Below, piece after piece: positions 34,422 through 43,964 of a stretch of 64,000 nucleotides of DNA (position 1 is the first letter of the stretch; the number at the start of each line of letters is the position of its first letter). A program made the translations under genes and the position numbers. Source of the DNA: Bradyrhizobium vignae (GTDB taxonomy: Bacteria > Pseudomonadota > Alphaproteobacteria > Rhizobiales > Xanthobacteraceae); the NCBI RefSeq assembly GCF_004114425.1, contig NZ_RDQF01000029.1:21390-85389 (forward strand), given 5' to 3'. The notes under the pieces are model-generated. The model did no database searches. It was not told where the DNA came from and saw nothing but the letters and a program-made list of their open reading frames with translations.

Positions 34422-35842
34422 GTCGAGGTCCTTTCCATCAGGGCATTTCGTTGCGCCGCCCGCGCGCTGGGCGAGCGGCCCAGCACCAGGTGCTCGATTG
34501 CCATCACGATCAATGGCGTCGCGGCGGCGACGTACATGTTGTCGATGCCGAACGGGTTGCCCAGCAGGTACCAGACCGTGGTCGACACCGCCGCGCCGAT
34601 CAGCCCGGCCGTGGCGCCGCGGTTGCTGGCAAACAGCGGCAGATAGAAGCCCATCATCGCCACCATCGTGATCGACAGGCGCAGCGCGCGCGTGAAGAAC
34701 GACAGCTTGAGGATCTCCGGAACGAAGAAGACGAAGACCAGCGGCACGATGCCGATCAGCACCGAGAACACGCGGGTCATCTTCAGCTCGCGCTCCGGCG
34801 TCGGCTTCCAGTATGGAACGTAGAAGTCGCGCACCACGAGCGAGGCGATCGCGAGCGCCACCGTGCAGACGCTGACGAAGATCGAGGCGACGAGCGAGGT
34901 GGTCACGAAGGCCGAGGCCAGCGGCGGCATCTTCTCGAGGAACACCGGCAGGGCGTAGAGGCTGTTCATGTCGGGATAGAGGAATTTCGCGGCGACACCG
35001 ACCAGCGCGAGCAGGATGCCGAGCGGCAGGCAGAACGCGGCAGCATAGAAGGTCGCCTTGCGTGCGTCGTCGGCGCTCGGCGTCGAGGAGATCGCCTGGA
35101 CGATGAACTGCGTCGAGAAGATCGCGCCGACCGTGCCGAAGGTCCAGGCAAAGATGGTCGCAAAGCCGATCTTGCCGTCCCAGCTGAAATAGTAGGCGGG
35201 CAGCTTGGCCTGCATCGGCGCAATCCCGCCGGTCAGCGACATCGCCACCGCAAAAATGATGAGGATGCCGACGACCTTGATGGCGCTGTGCAGGATCGTC
35301 ACCCAGGCGACGCCCTTCAAGCCGCCGAACACGTAGTAGAAGGTGCTGACGAATGCGATGATGCACATCGCGACGGGCAGGCTGACATGGAGCGCGGTGG
35401 CGATCGCGGCTGCCCCGCTGACGTAGTTGCCGACGTTCACCAGCAGCAGGGCGTAGATCATGATCACCGATACCGTGAGCATGGTCGACTTGCCGTATTT
35501 CTGCGCGATCGCGGCCGAGATGGTGTATTCGCCGGAATTGTAGAGCTTCTTCACCATCAACAGCCCGAACAGCAAGAAGCCGATCGAGGCGCCGAGCACG
35601 GCCCAGCCTGCCGCGATGCCCGATTGGAAGGCCTCCTGCGCCGTGCCGACGGTCGACTTGGCCCCTACGAATTCGCTCATCATCAGCACGCCGACGACGA
35701 CGGCCGGCATTGCGCGCGCGCCCGTCATGAACTGATCGCTGGTTCGGCTGCGCAGTTTCAGCGTGAGCCAGGACGTGAAGGCGATATAGGCGACGATCAT
35801 CGTGACGATGAGCGTGCTCTCGCCGTTGAGGATGGCTTGCAT
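34418..35842 (-). CDS. Sodium:solute symporter (SSS family)
   Basis: 474 residues from the ATG at 35842, with AGAGGAAA upstream. About 13 membrane segments. SSS features: MSEFVGAKSTVGTAQEAF near the first helices, YYVFGGLKGVAWV, and the sodium-site SIFVSVCTVALAIASLVVRDF with Ser and Thr. It imports a solute with sodium. Because it is coupled to a sialidase-fold gene, an N-acylneuraminate or related sugar acid is a candidate. The upstream gap (35843-36069) shows no further gene. Confidence 0.87.
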   Translation of the reverse strand: MQAILNGESTLIVTMIVAYIAFTSWLTLKLRSRTSDQFMTGARAMPAVVVGVLMMSEFVGAKSTVGTAQEAFQSGIAAGWAVLGASIGFLLFGLLMVKKLYNSGEYTISAAIAQKYGKSTMLTVSVIMIYALLLVNVGNYVSGAAAIATALHVSLPVAMCIIAFVSTFYYVFGGLKGVAWVTILHSAIKVVGILIIFAVAMSLTGGIAPMQAKLPAYYFSWDGKIGFATIFAWTFGTVGAIFSTQFIVQAISSTPSADDARKATFYAAAFCLPLGILLALVGVAAKFLYPDMNSLYALPVFLEKMPPLASAFVTTSLVASIFVSVCTVALAIASLVVRDFYVPYWKPTPERELKMTRVFSVLIGIVPLVFVFFVPEILKLSFFTRALRLSITMVAMMGFYLPLFASNRGATAGLIGAAVSTTVWYLLGNPFGIDNMYVAAATPLIVMAIEHLVLGRSPSARAAQRNALMERTST

Positions 35843-36069
35843 CGTTGACGTTTCCTCTGGTGACGCGGACGCGGTGTTGTGAGCCCGCTGTATCCGACTG
35901 GATCGGTGTTCGGAATGCGAACAATTGTTCTTTGTCCCCATTAGACCTTCCCGGACAACATGCGTCAAGCGCGCTGAGGCGGGGCCGCCCGGCAGGCGTG
36001 CGATCAGCGGGATTCCGTTTGCTTGGTCCAAGGGAAGGCCGGGTTGCGTGGCGAGCCGGCGTCCGCCTG

Positions 36070-36792
36070 CTACAGCAATTGCTTCAACGCCTCTGCATCG
36101 GCCGGCGCTGCGCTCTTCTGGTCGTTGTCGAAATAGACGTAGACGTCGCAGCCCTGCCGCTTCCACGACTTGATGCGCTTCGCCCATTGCGTCAGCATGG
36201 CCTTGGTGTAGTGCCCGTGATAACGCCCGCTCGGCCCGTGTCCGCGCACATAGACGAAATCCGCGGTGCGCTTCCACGGCGCCGGCGCATCGTGATGATC
36301 GGACAGGCACAGCGAGATATTCTCGTCGGCCAGCATCCGCAGGATGCGCGGCTGATACCAGCTCGGATGACGGAATTCGAAGCTGTAGCGCCGCTTCCGT
36401 GACAACAGCTTGAAGAAGGACGCGAGCCGGTCCGCATTCGCCTCGAACTGCGGCGGCAGCTGGAACAGGATCGGGCCGGCCTTACCGCCGAGCCGCGAGA
36501 TGCGGTCCTCCAGCAGCTCGAGGCTGTTGACCGAGCGGTCCGACAGGCGCTTCCAGTGCGTGATGAATTTCGACGCCTTCCAGGCGAACACGAAATCGCG
36601 GCCGGTCTGCTCGCGCCATCCCTTCACCGCTTCCGGCGTCGGCGTGCGGTAGAACACGCCGTTCAGCTCGGTGGTGTCGAACTGCCCGGAGTAGTAGCGC
36701 AGCTGCTGCTTCAGCGTCACGCCCTCGGGAAAGAACGGGCCTCGCCACGAGGCATAGTGCCAGCCGGAGGTTCCGATCAGAACGCGCGCCAT
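36070..36792 (-). CDS. DUF72 domain protein
   Basis: 240 residues, a full-length DUF72 (YecE-like) TIM-barrel-type protein. Recognised by the opening GTSGWHYASWRGPFFP, the EVF-type LNGVFYRTPTP segment, FVFAWKASKFITHWKRL, and VYFDNDQKSAAPADAEAL at the end. The biochemical role of the family is unsettled. It lies alone, divergent from the small gene at 36881. Confidence 0.88.
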   Translation of the reverse strand: MARVLIGTSGWHYASWRGPFFPEGVTLKQQLRYYSGQFDTTELNGVFYRTPTPEAVKGWREQTGRDFVFAWKASKFITHWKRLSDRSVNSLELLEDRISRLGGKAGPILFQLPPQFEANADRLASFFKLLSRKRRYSFEFRHPSWYQPRILRMLADENISLCLSDHHDAPAPWKRTADFVYVRGHGPSGRYHGHYTKAMLTQWAKRIKSWKRQGCDVYVYFDNDQKSAAPADAEALKQLL

Positions 36793-36880
36793 CGCTCACG
36801 TGCCATCCGTTGCCATTTGCCGGAGGGAACGTCCGTGCGGCCGATACGTTGCTCTGGGCATCAACGCAGGACAGGAACCG

Positions 36881-37096
36881 ATGTACGCGCTGTTCGAAGG
36901 CAACAAGCAGATCGGCAATCCCTTTCCGACCGAGAAGGAGGTGTGGGAAGCCGCCTTGATCGAGGGCCTCGTGACCGACGTCCCCGTCGCGGACGAGGAG
37001 GGCGGCCACCTGTTGCCCGCCGGCTATCATGTCGAGCGGGTGGACGAGGTTTGCGAGCCGCGGCCGGATTGGAAGCTGCCACACGAGATCTCGTGA
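36881..37096 (+). CDS. Small conserved hypothetical protein
   Basis: 71 residues from the ATG at 36881; an upstream ATG at 36800 would add 27 residues that look like noise. Acidic, soluble: ALFEGNKQIGNPFPTEKEVW at the start and a VPVADEEGGHLLPAGYHVE middle. I recall similar small proteins in other bradyrhizobia but no function. It is convergent with the amidohydrolase gene, two bases away. Confidence 0.65.
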   Translation: MYALFEGNKQIGNPFPTEKEVWEAALIEGLVTDVPVADEEGGHLLPAGYHVERVDEVCEPRPDWKLPHEIS

Positions 37097-37097
37097 G

Positions 37098-38279
37098 CTA
37101 GTTCGAGGCCAGCGCCGTCTTGGCGACCTCAGCCATCCAACCGGAGGCCACCGGCAGGATCGCGTCGTTGAAATCGTAGCGCGGGCCGTGCAGCTCGGCG
37201 CCCTCGCGTAACTCGCCATTGCCGATCCAGACGAATGCGCCCGGCCGCTGCTGCAGGAAGTGGGCAAAGTCCTCACCGGCCATGCTGGGCGCAAGGTCGC
37301 GCCGCACGGGCGCCTGCACCTTTTCCGCGGCGATACGCGCGAGCTCCGCTTCGGCCGGCGTGTTGATCACGACGCCGACGCCCATGACGATCTCGGGCGT
37401 GACCTTGACGCCAAAGCCGGTCGCAATCCCCGCGCAGGTGCGTTCGATGCCATCGAGGATGGTGCCCTTGACCGCCTCGCGGTGGTACCGCAGCGTGCCG
37501 CGGATGGTGACGCGTCCGGCGATCTGGTTCGGCGCGGTGCCGCCTTCGATGGTGCAGAGCGACAGCACGGCAGTGTCGAGCGGATCGACGCCGCGCGAGG
37601 TGACCGATTGCAGCGCCACGATCAAATGGCCAGCGGCCACCACCGGATCGCGCGTCAGATGCGGCATGCCGGCGTGGCCGGCATGGCCCTCGATGGTGAT
37701 GGTGATGCGCCCGCCGGAGGCCATGACGACACCGTCATGGACCGCGATGGTGCCGGCGGCAAGGCCCGGCCAGTTGTGGAAGCCGAATATCCGCTCCATT
37801 GGAAAGCGGTCGAACAGCCCCGCCGCGACCATCGCGCGCGAGCCGCCGAATCCTTCTTCGGCCGGCTGAAAGATGAAATCGACCGTGCCGCTCCAGTCGG
37901 CGTCGGCGGCGAGCAGTGCTGCTGCGCCGAGCAGCGAGGCGGTATGCCCGTCATGGCCGCACGCATGCATCACGCCCGATGTCTTTGAAGCGTAGGCCAG
38001 GCCGGTGTCCTCGGTGATCGGCAGCGCATCCATGTCGGCGCGCAGGCCCACCCGGCTGCGGGCGTGCCCGCGCGTCAAGGTCGCGACGATGCCGTGCCCG
38101 CCGATGTTGGCTTCAAAGGGGATGCCGAGCTCGGCGAGCCTGTCCTGCACGAAGGCGGCTGTGGCTTTTTCCTGGAGCGACAATTCGGGGTGGGCATGCA
38201 GGTGCCGGCGCCACGCGGTCAGTTTCTGGTGGAGTTCGGGGGACAAGGTGGGTGTCTCTCGCAAGTTGTCTGCCGCCAC
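37098..38279 (-). CDS. M20 family amidohydrolase (hippurate hydrolase-like)
   Basis: 393 residues from a GTG at 38279; a TTG at 38246 preceded by GAGAG would give a start closer to the family norm, so the exact start is unsure. Metal-site motifs: RADMDALPI, HACGHDGHTASLLGAA, QPAEEGFGG, and a final GEDFAHFLQQRPG. It hydrolyses N-acyl amino acids, hippurate or auxin-like conjugates in the cytoplasm. The preference is not readable. It stands alone, with a REP-type repeat just upstream. Confidence 0.88.
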   Translation of the reverse strand: MAADNLRETPTLSPELHQKLTAWRRHLHAHPELSLQEKATAAFVQDRLAELGIPFEANIGGHGIVATLTRGHARSRVGLRADMDALPITEDTGLAYASKTSGVMHACGHDGHTASLLGAAALLAADADWSGTVDFIFQPAEEGFGGSRAMVAAGLFDRFPMERIFGFHNWPGLAAGTIAVHDGVVMASGGRITITIEGHAGHAGMPHLTRDPVVAAGHLIVALQSVTSRGVDPLDTAVLSLCTIEGGTAPNQIAGRVTIRGTLRYHREAVKGTILDGIERTCAGIATGFGVKVTPEIVMGVGVVINTPAEAELARIAAEKVQAPVRRDLAPSMAGEDFAHFLQQRPGAFVWIGNGELREGAELHGPRYDFNDAILPVASGWMAEVAKTALASN

Positions 38280-38339
38280 CTTAGCGGATTATCGGGCCTA
38301 CGCATCCCACGCAGGGGTATGGCTCGCGTGCAGCCGCAT

Positions 38340-38424
38340 CGTCATGGCCGGGCTTGACCCGGCCATCCACGTCTTGCTTCGCAGCTGAAAAGAACGTGGA
38401 TGCTCGGGACAAGCCCGGCATGAC
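38340..38424. repeat. REP-like paired palindrome
   Basis: A fold-back element of about 85 bases: CGTCATGGCCGGGCTTG... at one end and ...ACAAGCCCGGCATGACG at the other, with an inner pair around CCACGT/ACGTGG. A related unit is present at 59149-59176 (ATGGCCGGGACAAGCCCGGG core). Such ATGGCCGGG...CCCGGCCAT units are scattered in Bradyrhizobium intergenic DNA. Confidence 0.7.
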
Positions 38425-38431
38425 GGGTGCC

Positions 38432-39520
38432 CTAAGGCGCCAGCTTCGCAAGGCCCTTCCAGTCAAAGCCGATGCCGTGCCCCGGCCGATCAGGCGCCAG
38501 CGCCAGCCCGTCCTTCAGCACCAGCGGATGCTCGATATATTTGTCCAGCCCGAACCCGTGCGCCTCCAGATAGGAGCGGTTCGGGCAGGCCGCGAGCAGG
38601 TGCACGGTGATGTCGTGCGCGCCGTGGCTGGTGACCGGCAGGTTGAACGCTTCCGCCAGCCGCGCGATCTTCATGAAGGCAGTGACGCCGCCGCAATTGG
38701 TGACGTCGGGCTCGGGATAGGACACCGCGCCACCGGCGATGTAATTCTTGAACTCCCACAGCGAGCGCAGATTCTCGCCCGCCGCGATCGGCACGCCGCC
38801 GGCCTGCATGATGCGCGCGTGCCCGGCGACGTCGTCGGGAATGATCGGCTCCTCCAGCCAGGTCAGGTCATAGGGAACGAAGGCACGCGCGGCCCGGATC
38901 GCCTCCTCGACCGTCCATTTCATGTTGGCGTCCGCCATCAGCGGAAAGCCGTCGCCGAGATGCTGTCGCATCGCGGAGACACGCGCGATGTCGGACTTGA
39001 GATCGGGCCGGCCCACCTTCATCTTGATGGCGCGAAATCCCTTGGCGAGGTTGTCGTCGGTCTGCTCGAGCAGCGCATCGACGGAGAGATCGAGGTCGAT
39101 GCCGCCGGCATAACACGGCACGCGCGCGTCAAAACCGCCGAGCAGGCGGAACAGCGGCAGCTTGGCGCGGCGCGCCTTCAAATCCCACAGCGCGATGTCG
39201 AGCGCGGAGAGCGCCAGCACCACCGGCCCGCCGCGGCCGCCATAATGCAGCGTCCACCAGACGTGATTCCAGATCGCTTCGGTGTCGTCGGCCTCGCGCC
39301 CTTCGATCAGTGCAGGGATCTCGCGCGCGAGAATGTCGGCAACAGAACCGCCATTGCGGCCGACGGTGTAAGTGTAGCCGACACCCTCGGCGCCATCGGC
39401 ATCACGGATGCGGCAGGTGATCAGCTCGAACGCGGCGATCTCGCCATGGGTGGAGTCGGAGAGCGTAATAGGGAGAGGGATCCGGTAGAGTCCGGTCTCG
39501 GTCGTCGCGATGCGCGCCAT
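38432..39520 (-). CDS. Mandelate racemase/muconate-lactonizing enzyme family (enolase superfamily)
   Basis: 362 residues, full length. The KxK catalytic motif IKMKVG has Lys 166 and 168. Metal ligands appear as ADAN (Asp 197), WLEEP (Glu 223/224) and GEN (Glu 249), and TSHGAHD supplies His 299 on the opposite side. A KxK base with a His partner indicates sugar-acid dehydration or racemisation typical of the family. It lies between two M20 enzyme genes on the same strand but with gaps of 74 bases or more, so operon membership is uncertain. Confidence 0.87.
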   Translation of the reverse strand: MARIATTETGLYRIPLPITLSDSTHGEIAAFELITCRIRDADGAEGVGYTYTVGRNGGSVADILAREIPALIEGREADDTEAIWNHVWWTLHYGGRGGPVVLALSALDIALWDLKARRAKLPLFRLLGGFDARVPCYAGGIDLDLSVDALLEQTDDNLAKGFRAIKMKVGRPDLKSDIARVSAMRQHLGDGFPLMADANMKWTVEEAIRAARAFVPYDLTWLEEPIIPDDVAGHARIMQAGGVPIAAGENLRSLWEFKNYIAGGAVSYPEPDVTNCGGVTAFMKIARLAEAFNLPVTSHGAHDITVHLLAACPNRSYLEAHGFGLDKYIEHPLVLKDGLALAPDRPGHGIGFDWKGLAKLAP

Positions 39521-39594
39521 GGTTCCTTCCTGTTTTTTTCTTGCAGGCTAGGACGATGCGCACCGCTCGGCAAGCGCGCATCGCGCAAGGCACC

Positions 39595-40788
39595 TCACCG
39601 CATGGTCGCCAGCTGCAGCGCCAGCGCGCAGGCGCGGTCGTATTCGTCGAGATTGATCCATTCGTCGATCGTGTGCGCTTCATTCTGCCCCGCGCCGAAG
39701 GTCACGGTCGGAATACCGTGACGGACCATCCAGTTGGCGTCCAGCCCGCCATTGGCCGCGCGCACGTTCGGAGTTCCGCCCACGGCCGTTACCGCCTCGA
39801 TCGCGCGTTTGACCACCGGCAGGCTCTCCTTCATCCGGAAGGGATAATAGTCGGTCTCGGCCTTGAACTTGACCTTGCCGGACTTGCCTTGCGCGTTGGT
39901 GACCTTCTTGGCCGCCTTCTCGAAGGCGGCCTTGTAGGCCTTGGTGATCTCCTTGAAGAATTTTCCGTCATGGCTGCGGCATTCACCGCGCACATGCACG
40001 TAGTCCGTGACGACGTTGGTGGCATCGCCCGCGGGGCGGCCCTCGCCGCCGGTGACGGGGCCGACATTGCTGGTGCCTTGCTTCTTGCCCTTCACCACCT
40101 TGCCGAACCAGCCGCCGGCCTTCACGTCGGCCAGCGCTAGCGCCATGATCATGGTCGCGGAGATGCCGCGCTCGGGCGAGACGCCGGCATGCGAGGCGCG
40201 CCCGAAGATCTCCACGGTCCAGCGATCTGCGCCGACGGCGCCGATGACGACGTTGGACGCCGAGCCGCCGTCATAGTTGAAGGCCATCGCCGGCGCGCCA
40301 AGCTCATCGAGCTTGACGTGCCGCGCGCCGTAGAGCCCGCTCTCCTCGCGCACGCAGAACAACAGCGTGATCGGCGGATGATCGAGCTTCTGCCGTGAGA
40401 GCTCGGCGGCCAGCGTCACCAGCACGCCGCAGCCGCAGCGATTGTCGCCGCCGAGCGCGGTCTTGGCCTCGTTGACGATCTTGCGCCCCGACAGTTTCGG
40501 CCTGGCGCCGGCGCACAGTGGCACGGTGTCCATGTGGGTCATGAACATGATGCGGGGCTGGTTGTGCAGCACGCCGCGGCCGGGCAGATCGACGATGAGA
40601 TTGCCGGTCTCGGTCGGCACCGGAATGCGCGTGTTGGCATCGTCGAGCCGGATCGCCTTCGCCGGCACGCCGGCCTCCTTCAGCGCGGCCGTAAGCTCGC
40701 GCCCGATCGCAGCCTCCTGTCCCGTCACGCCCTCGACGGCGAGAAAGCGCATGAGGCGATCGGTGGCGGCTTTGTGGTCGACAGGCAT
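39595..40788 (-). CDS. M20 family metallopeptidase (PepT-like)
   Basis: 397 residues. Zinc-site motifs: FMTHMDTVPL, GGDNRCGCGVL (Asp), and FCVREESG with the general base Glu pair; later NGGLDANW and GAGQNEAHTIDEW carry the remaining ligands. Similar to tripeptidase T-like peptidases. It has no signal peptide and so works in the cytoplasm on short peptides or acylated amino acids. The neighbour upstream is an MFS carrier on the same strand 82 bases away, possibly supplying the substrate. Confidence 0.85.
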   Translation of the reverse strand: MPVDHKAATDRLMRFLAVEGVTGQEAAIGRELTAALKEAGVPAKAIRLDDANTRIPVPTETGNLIVDLPGRGVLHNQPRIMFMTHMDTVPLCAGARPKLSGRKIVNEAKTALGGDNRCGCGVLVTLAAELSRQKLDHPPITLLFCVREESGLYGARHVKLDELGAPAMAFNYDGGSASNVVIGAVGADRWTVEIFGRASHAGVSPERGISATMIMALALADVKAGGWFGKVVKGKKQGTSNVGPVTGGEGRPAGDATNVVTDYVHVRGECRSHDGKFFKEITKAYKAAFEKAAKKVTNAQGKSGKVKFKAETDYYPFRMKESLPVVKRAIEAVTAVGGTPNVRAANGGLDANWMVRHGIPTVTFGAGQNEAHTIDEWINLDEYDRACALALQLATMR

Positions 40789-40870
40789 GGACTGGAATTC
40801 CCTTGATGCAGGCAGCGGCGCGGGGGCGAACGGTTAGGCGGGCTAAAGCTCTTCGCTCTATCCATCCATC

Positions 40871-42115
40871 CTACGAATTCGCGCTCGTGTAAGTCAAAAA
40901 GATCAGCACGCCGAGCGCCAGCGCCGCCGCCATGAACAGTAGCACCGCCGGCAGCCCCGCAAGCGCGGCCACCGCGCCGGTGACCGACTGCATCAGCGCA
41001 GTGCCGAGAAAGAAGGCGAGATTGAGAGCCGCGAGTGCTTTCCCTGCGACCTGCGCGTCGACGAGTTGCCTGGACATGCCGAACAGCAGCGGCTGCGCGG
41101 AGGTGAAGAGCCCGATCAGCACGAACAGTGCCAGATCGTAGTACGGCGGCATGACGGTCACGCCGAACAGCCATGCAACGGCAAGGTGCGGGGCTCCCAA
41201 CGCCATCAGTGCGAGCAGCAGTGCCGCGACAGCGTGCGTGCCGACGACCAGTTCGCGACGGCGGCCGAGCCTGCGGTCGACCATGCCGATGCACAGGGGG
41301 CCGGCGATCATCGCCAGCGTGAACGCGCCGAGCTGGTTGCCGGCTTCGACCCGCGTCAGTCCCTTGACCTGCATCAGCCATGGCCCGCCCCACAGGCCGC
41401 GCAGCACCAGCGAGCTCGCCAGCGACACCAGCGCCAGCGCGATGAGGCCTCGCAGCGGCCGCGACAGGCCGAGCCTGACAACCTCGATCATCTGCGCCAG
41501 CGGCGAGGAGTCGTCCTTGTGCTCGGCCGGCTGGTTCGGCACCAGCGCGAACACCGCGAGTGCAACGAGGATGCCGCCGAGCGCCGAGATCCAGAACCCC
41601 GCGCGCCAGCCATAATGGTCGATCACGAAGGCGAGCGGACTCGACGACAGCAGCATGCCGATATTGCCGATCGAGAGAATGGCGCCGGACCACAATCCGA
41701 ACCGCGCGGCGGACAATTGCTTGGCTGCGAGCGTCATCGGGCACATCAGCATGCCCGAGGTGGCTATGCCGAGCAGCAGCTGCCCGACGGCGAAGCTTTC
41801 CGGTCCCGTCGCAAACCCGGACGCCACCGCGCCAAACACGGTTCCTGCCAGCAGGCTCAGCGACACCGGCCGCACGCCGAACCGGTCCATCGCCGCGCCA
41901 ACCGGGATCTGGGCCGCCGCAAAGGCGAAATGATAGATCGAGGTGAGGCTCGCCAGCGCCTGCGGCTCCATGTGGAAATCCGCCGCCATCAGGTCGAGGC
42001 TGACGGCCGGAATGGTGCGCAGCAAGGTCGAGAGCATGTGGCCGCAGGCGAGCGCGAGCAGCGCAAAGATCAGCGCGCGGGTGGCGATGCCCGCGTCGTT
42101 GGCGGCAGTGGTCAT
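40871..42115 (-). CDS. Major facilitator superfamily transporter
   Basis: 414 residues from the ATG at 42115; an ATG at 42160 is less likely. Twelve membrane segments in two halves of six. The loop between helices two and three reads GAAMDRFGVRPVS, the MFS signature. MFS carriers of this kind import or export small organic acids or drugs. It is divergent from the TAXI-type gene at 42416 and precedes the M20 peptidase gene, so peptide or acyl-amino-acid transport is possible. Confidence 0.85.
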   Translation of the reverse strand: MTTAANDAGIATRALIFALLALACGHMLSTLLRTIPAVSLDLMAADFHMEPQALASLTSIYHFAFAAAQIPVGAAMDRFGVRPVSLSLLAGTVFGAVASGFATGPESFAVGQLLLGIATSGMLMCPMTLAAKQLSAARFGLWSGAILSIGNIGMLLSSSPLAFVIDHYGWRAGFWISALGGILVALAVFALVPNQPAEHKDDSSPLAQMIEVVRLGLSRPLRGLIALALVSLASSLVLRGLWGGPWLMQVKGLTRVEAGNQLGAFTLAMIAGPLCIGMVDRRLGRRRELVVGTHAVAALLLALMALGAPHLAVAWLFGVTVMPPYYDLALFVLIGLFTSAQPLLFGMSRQLVDAQVAGKALAALNLAFFLGTALMQSVTGAVAALAGLPAVLLFMAAALALGVLIFLTYTSANS

Positions 42116-42415
42116 GAGCGTCCCGTCCCTAGAAGGTTTCTGTACGGCGTACATGATCACGGATCGGGCGCCAATGGCGGCAGCGGGAACCCCCTCATTC
42201 CGGAATGTGGCTTCTCCGGATACCGCGAACGACCAACGGCAAGCAGCCGCAATCAGCCTGCACTGCCGATGCCCGCGGGCCTCACCGACGACGCGCCGAC
42301 AGACTCATTCAGGCCTCTGCCGGTTGTGAACCAGGATGGCCGTCAGGACGTTATGTTCGGGAAAGCGTGGCACCCTGCCAGGCAGGAAGCGCTGTGATCC
42401 GCAGTGGCGGCGGCA
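42116..42415. other. Divergent promoter region, no gene seen
   Basis: 300 bases between the MFS and TAXI genes. No convincing coding frame. A short dyad GTACggcGTAC lies near 42140-42150, within the region that could be the MFS leader. Nothing else is resolved. Confidence 0.4.
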
Positions 42416-43840
42416 ATGTCTTCGTCCGAGAGTTCTAGTCAGACGCACAGTGACGCGGGCCGTCGAGCGCGGAGAAGGAGCAATTCCTTACTGCTGGTTC
42501 TTGCGATTGGATTCCTTGTTTTTGGCGCCGCAACGGGTGCGCTCTACTATGCATTGCGACCCTACAGCCTCAAGATCGCGGTTGGGCCGCCGGGCAGCGA
42601 TGATTACAAAGTCATTCAGGCGATGGCCGACGTCTTCGGCGGTGAAAGCCGCACTGTCAGGCTGTCGCCGATCAAAACCGAAGGGGCGGTCGAGTCCCTC
42701 GCCCTGCTTGGGGCTGGCAAGGCAGACCTTGCGATCGGCCGGGCCGATCTGGAAATGCCCGCCGAGGCGCAGACCGTCGCCGTCTTGCGCAAGAACTTCG
42801 TTGTGCTGTGGGCGCCGGCTGGACCTGCAAGCAAGAATCCAAAAACAAAGCGCGCGCCGAGAATCAAGGAGGTTGCCGATCTCACAGCGCGCCATGTCGG
42901 CATCATCGGGCGGACCCCGGCGAATGCCGCGTTGCTGCGGGTCATCCTGAGCGCCTCCGGGGCGGAGGCGGACAAGGTTGCGGTGACCCACTTTGGCACG
43001 GACCAGATCGAGGAGCTGGCGCGCGATCCGAGCCTCGATGCCTTCATGGCGGTCGGGCCGCTCGATAGCAGGATCACGTCGGATGCTGTCGCTGCGACAG
43101 CGCGCACAAGAGGCGAGCCGAAGTTTCTCGCCGTCGAGACATCGGAGGCAATCGCCCTGAAGCATCCCCGGTATGAATCCGAGGAAATACCGCCCGGCGT
43201 CTTCGATCCAGCTTGGCCGGATGACAAGGTTGAGACGGTCAGCGTCAGCCATCTCATCGTAGCAAGAAAGAGCCTGTCCGAAACGACCGTTGCTGCCTTC
43301 TTCCGGCAGCTTTTTACCGTGCGTCAGGCCATCGCGAGGCATGTACCTGGCGCCGCCCACATCATCAAGCCAGACCTCGAGAAGGACACCGAGCTGCCGG
43401 TCCATCGGGGAGCGGCAGCCGTCATCGACGGCAACGAACGCACCTTTCTCGACCGCTATGGCGATTATTTCTGGTTCGGCCTGCTGCTCCTGTCCGGAAT
43501 CGGCTCGGCAGTCGCGTGGTTGCGTCGCTATTTGAACCGCGACGAACGAGAGGACAACACCAGCCATCGCAAGAGAATCCTGGCCATGGTTTCCAGCGCG
43601 CGCACGGCGGAATCCAACCAGGAACTTGTTGCACTCCAGCGTGAGGCCGACGCAATCATCCGCGAGACACTCGAGTGCTACGATGACGGGGCTGTCGAAG
43701 AAGAGGAGCTCGCGGCATTCGGGCTGGTGCTCGAGCTGTTGAGCAGCGCCATCGCGGAGAGGCGGGCGGCATTACAACGTGTCAGCTTCGAAACCGTTCG
43801 CGGCGCGGTAGCCGGCCAGGGCGTGACGCCACGCGGATGA
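42416..43840 (+). CDS. TAXI-family solute-binding protein with membrane anchors
   Basis: 474 residues from the ATG at 42416; a GTG at 42404 is in frame. An N-terminal membrane helix (residues about 24-48) is followed by a TAXI/NMT1-type binding domain (LKIAVGPPGSDDYKVIQAMAD, ADLAIGRADL), a second membrane helix near residues 360-380 (FWFGLLLLSGIGSAVAWL) and a charged, coiled-coil-like C-terminal cytoplasmic tail of about 100 residues. TAXI proteins feed TRAP permeases, but none is nearby. The two anchors and tail suggest a sensor-like or tethered binding role. Confidence 0.78.
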   Translation: MSSSESSSQTHSDAGRRARRRSNSLLLVLAIGFLVFGAATGALYYALRPYSLKIAVGPPGSDDYKVIQAMADVFGGESRTVRLSPIKTEGAVESLALLGAGKADLAIGRADLEMPAEAQTVAVLRKNFVVLWAPAGPASKNPKTKRAPRIKEVADLTARHVGIIGRTPANAALLRVILSASGAEADKVAVTHFGTDQIEELARDPSLDAFMAVGPLDSRITSDAVAATARTRGEPKFLAVETSEAIALKHPRYESEEIPPGVFDPAWPDDKVETVSVSHLIVARKSLSETTVAAFFRQLFTVRQAIARHVPGAAHIIKPDLEKDTELPVHRGAAAVIDGNERTFLDRYGDYFWFGLLLLSGIGSAVAWLRRYLNRDEREDNTSHRKRILAMVSSARTAESNQELVALQREADAIIRETLECYDDGAVEEEELAAFGLVLELLSSAIAERRAALQRVSFETVRGAVAGQGVTPRG

Positions 43841-43964
43841 GGACGCCATCTGAACCTGCCGTAGCTGGCCCCGCGTGCTCTGCCGTGCCTCGTCAAGTGC
43901 GAGACCTGACATTTGGGGCACCGTTGGCTTGTCGGCAGTGATCCTCGGCTCGGGGAGCTGAGTG

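Noticed and set aside
41066..42397. A 443-codon plus-strand open frame over the MFS gene
   Set aside because: Antisense of a 12-helix carrier. The Gln/Arg/Glu/His-rich product is typical of reversed membrane-protein DNA.
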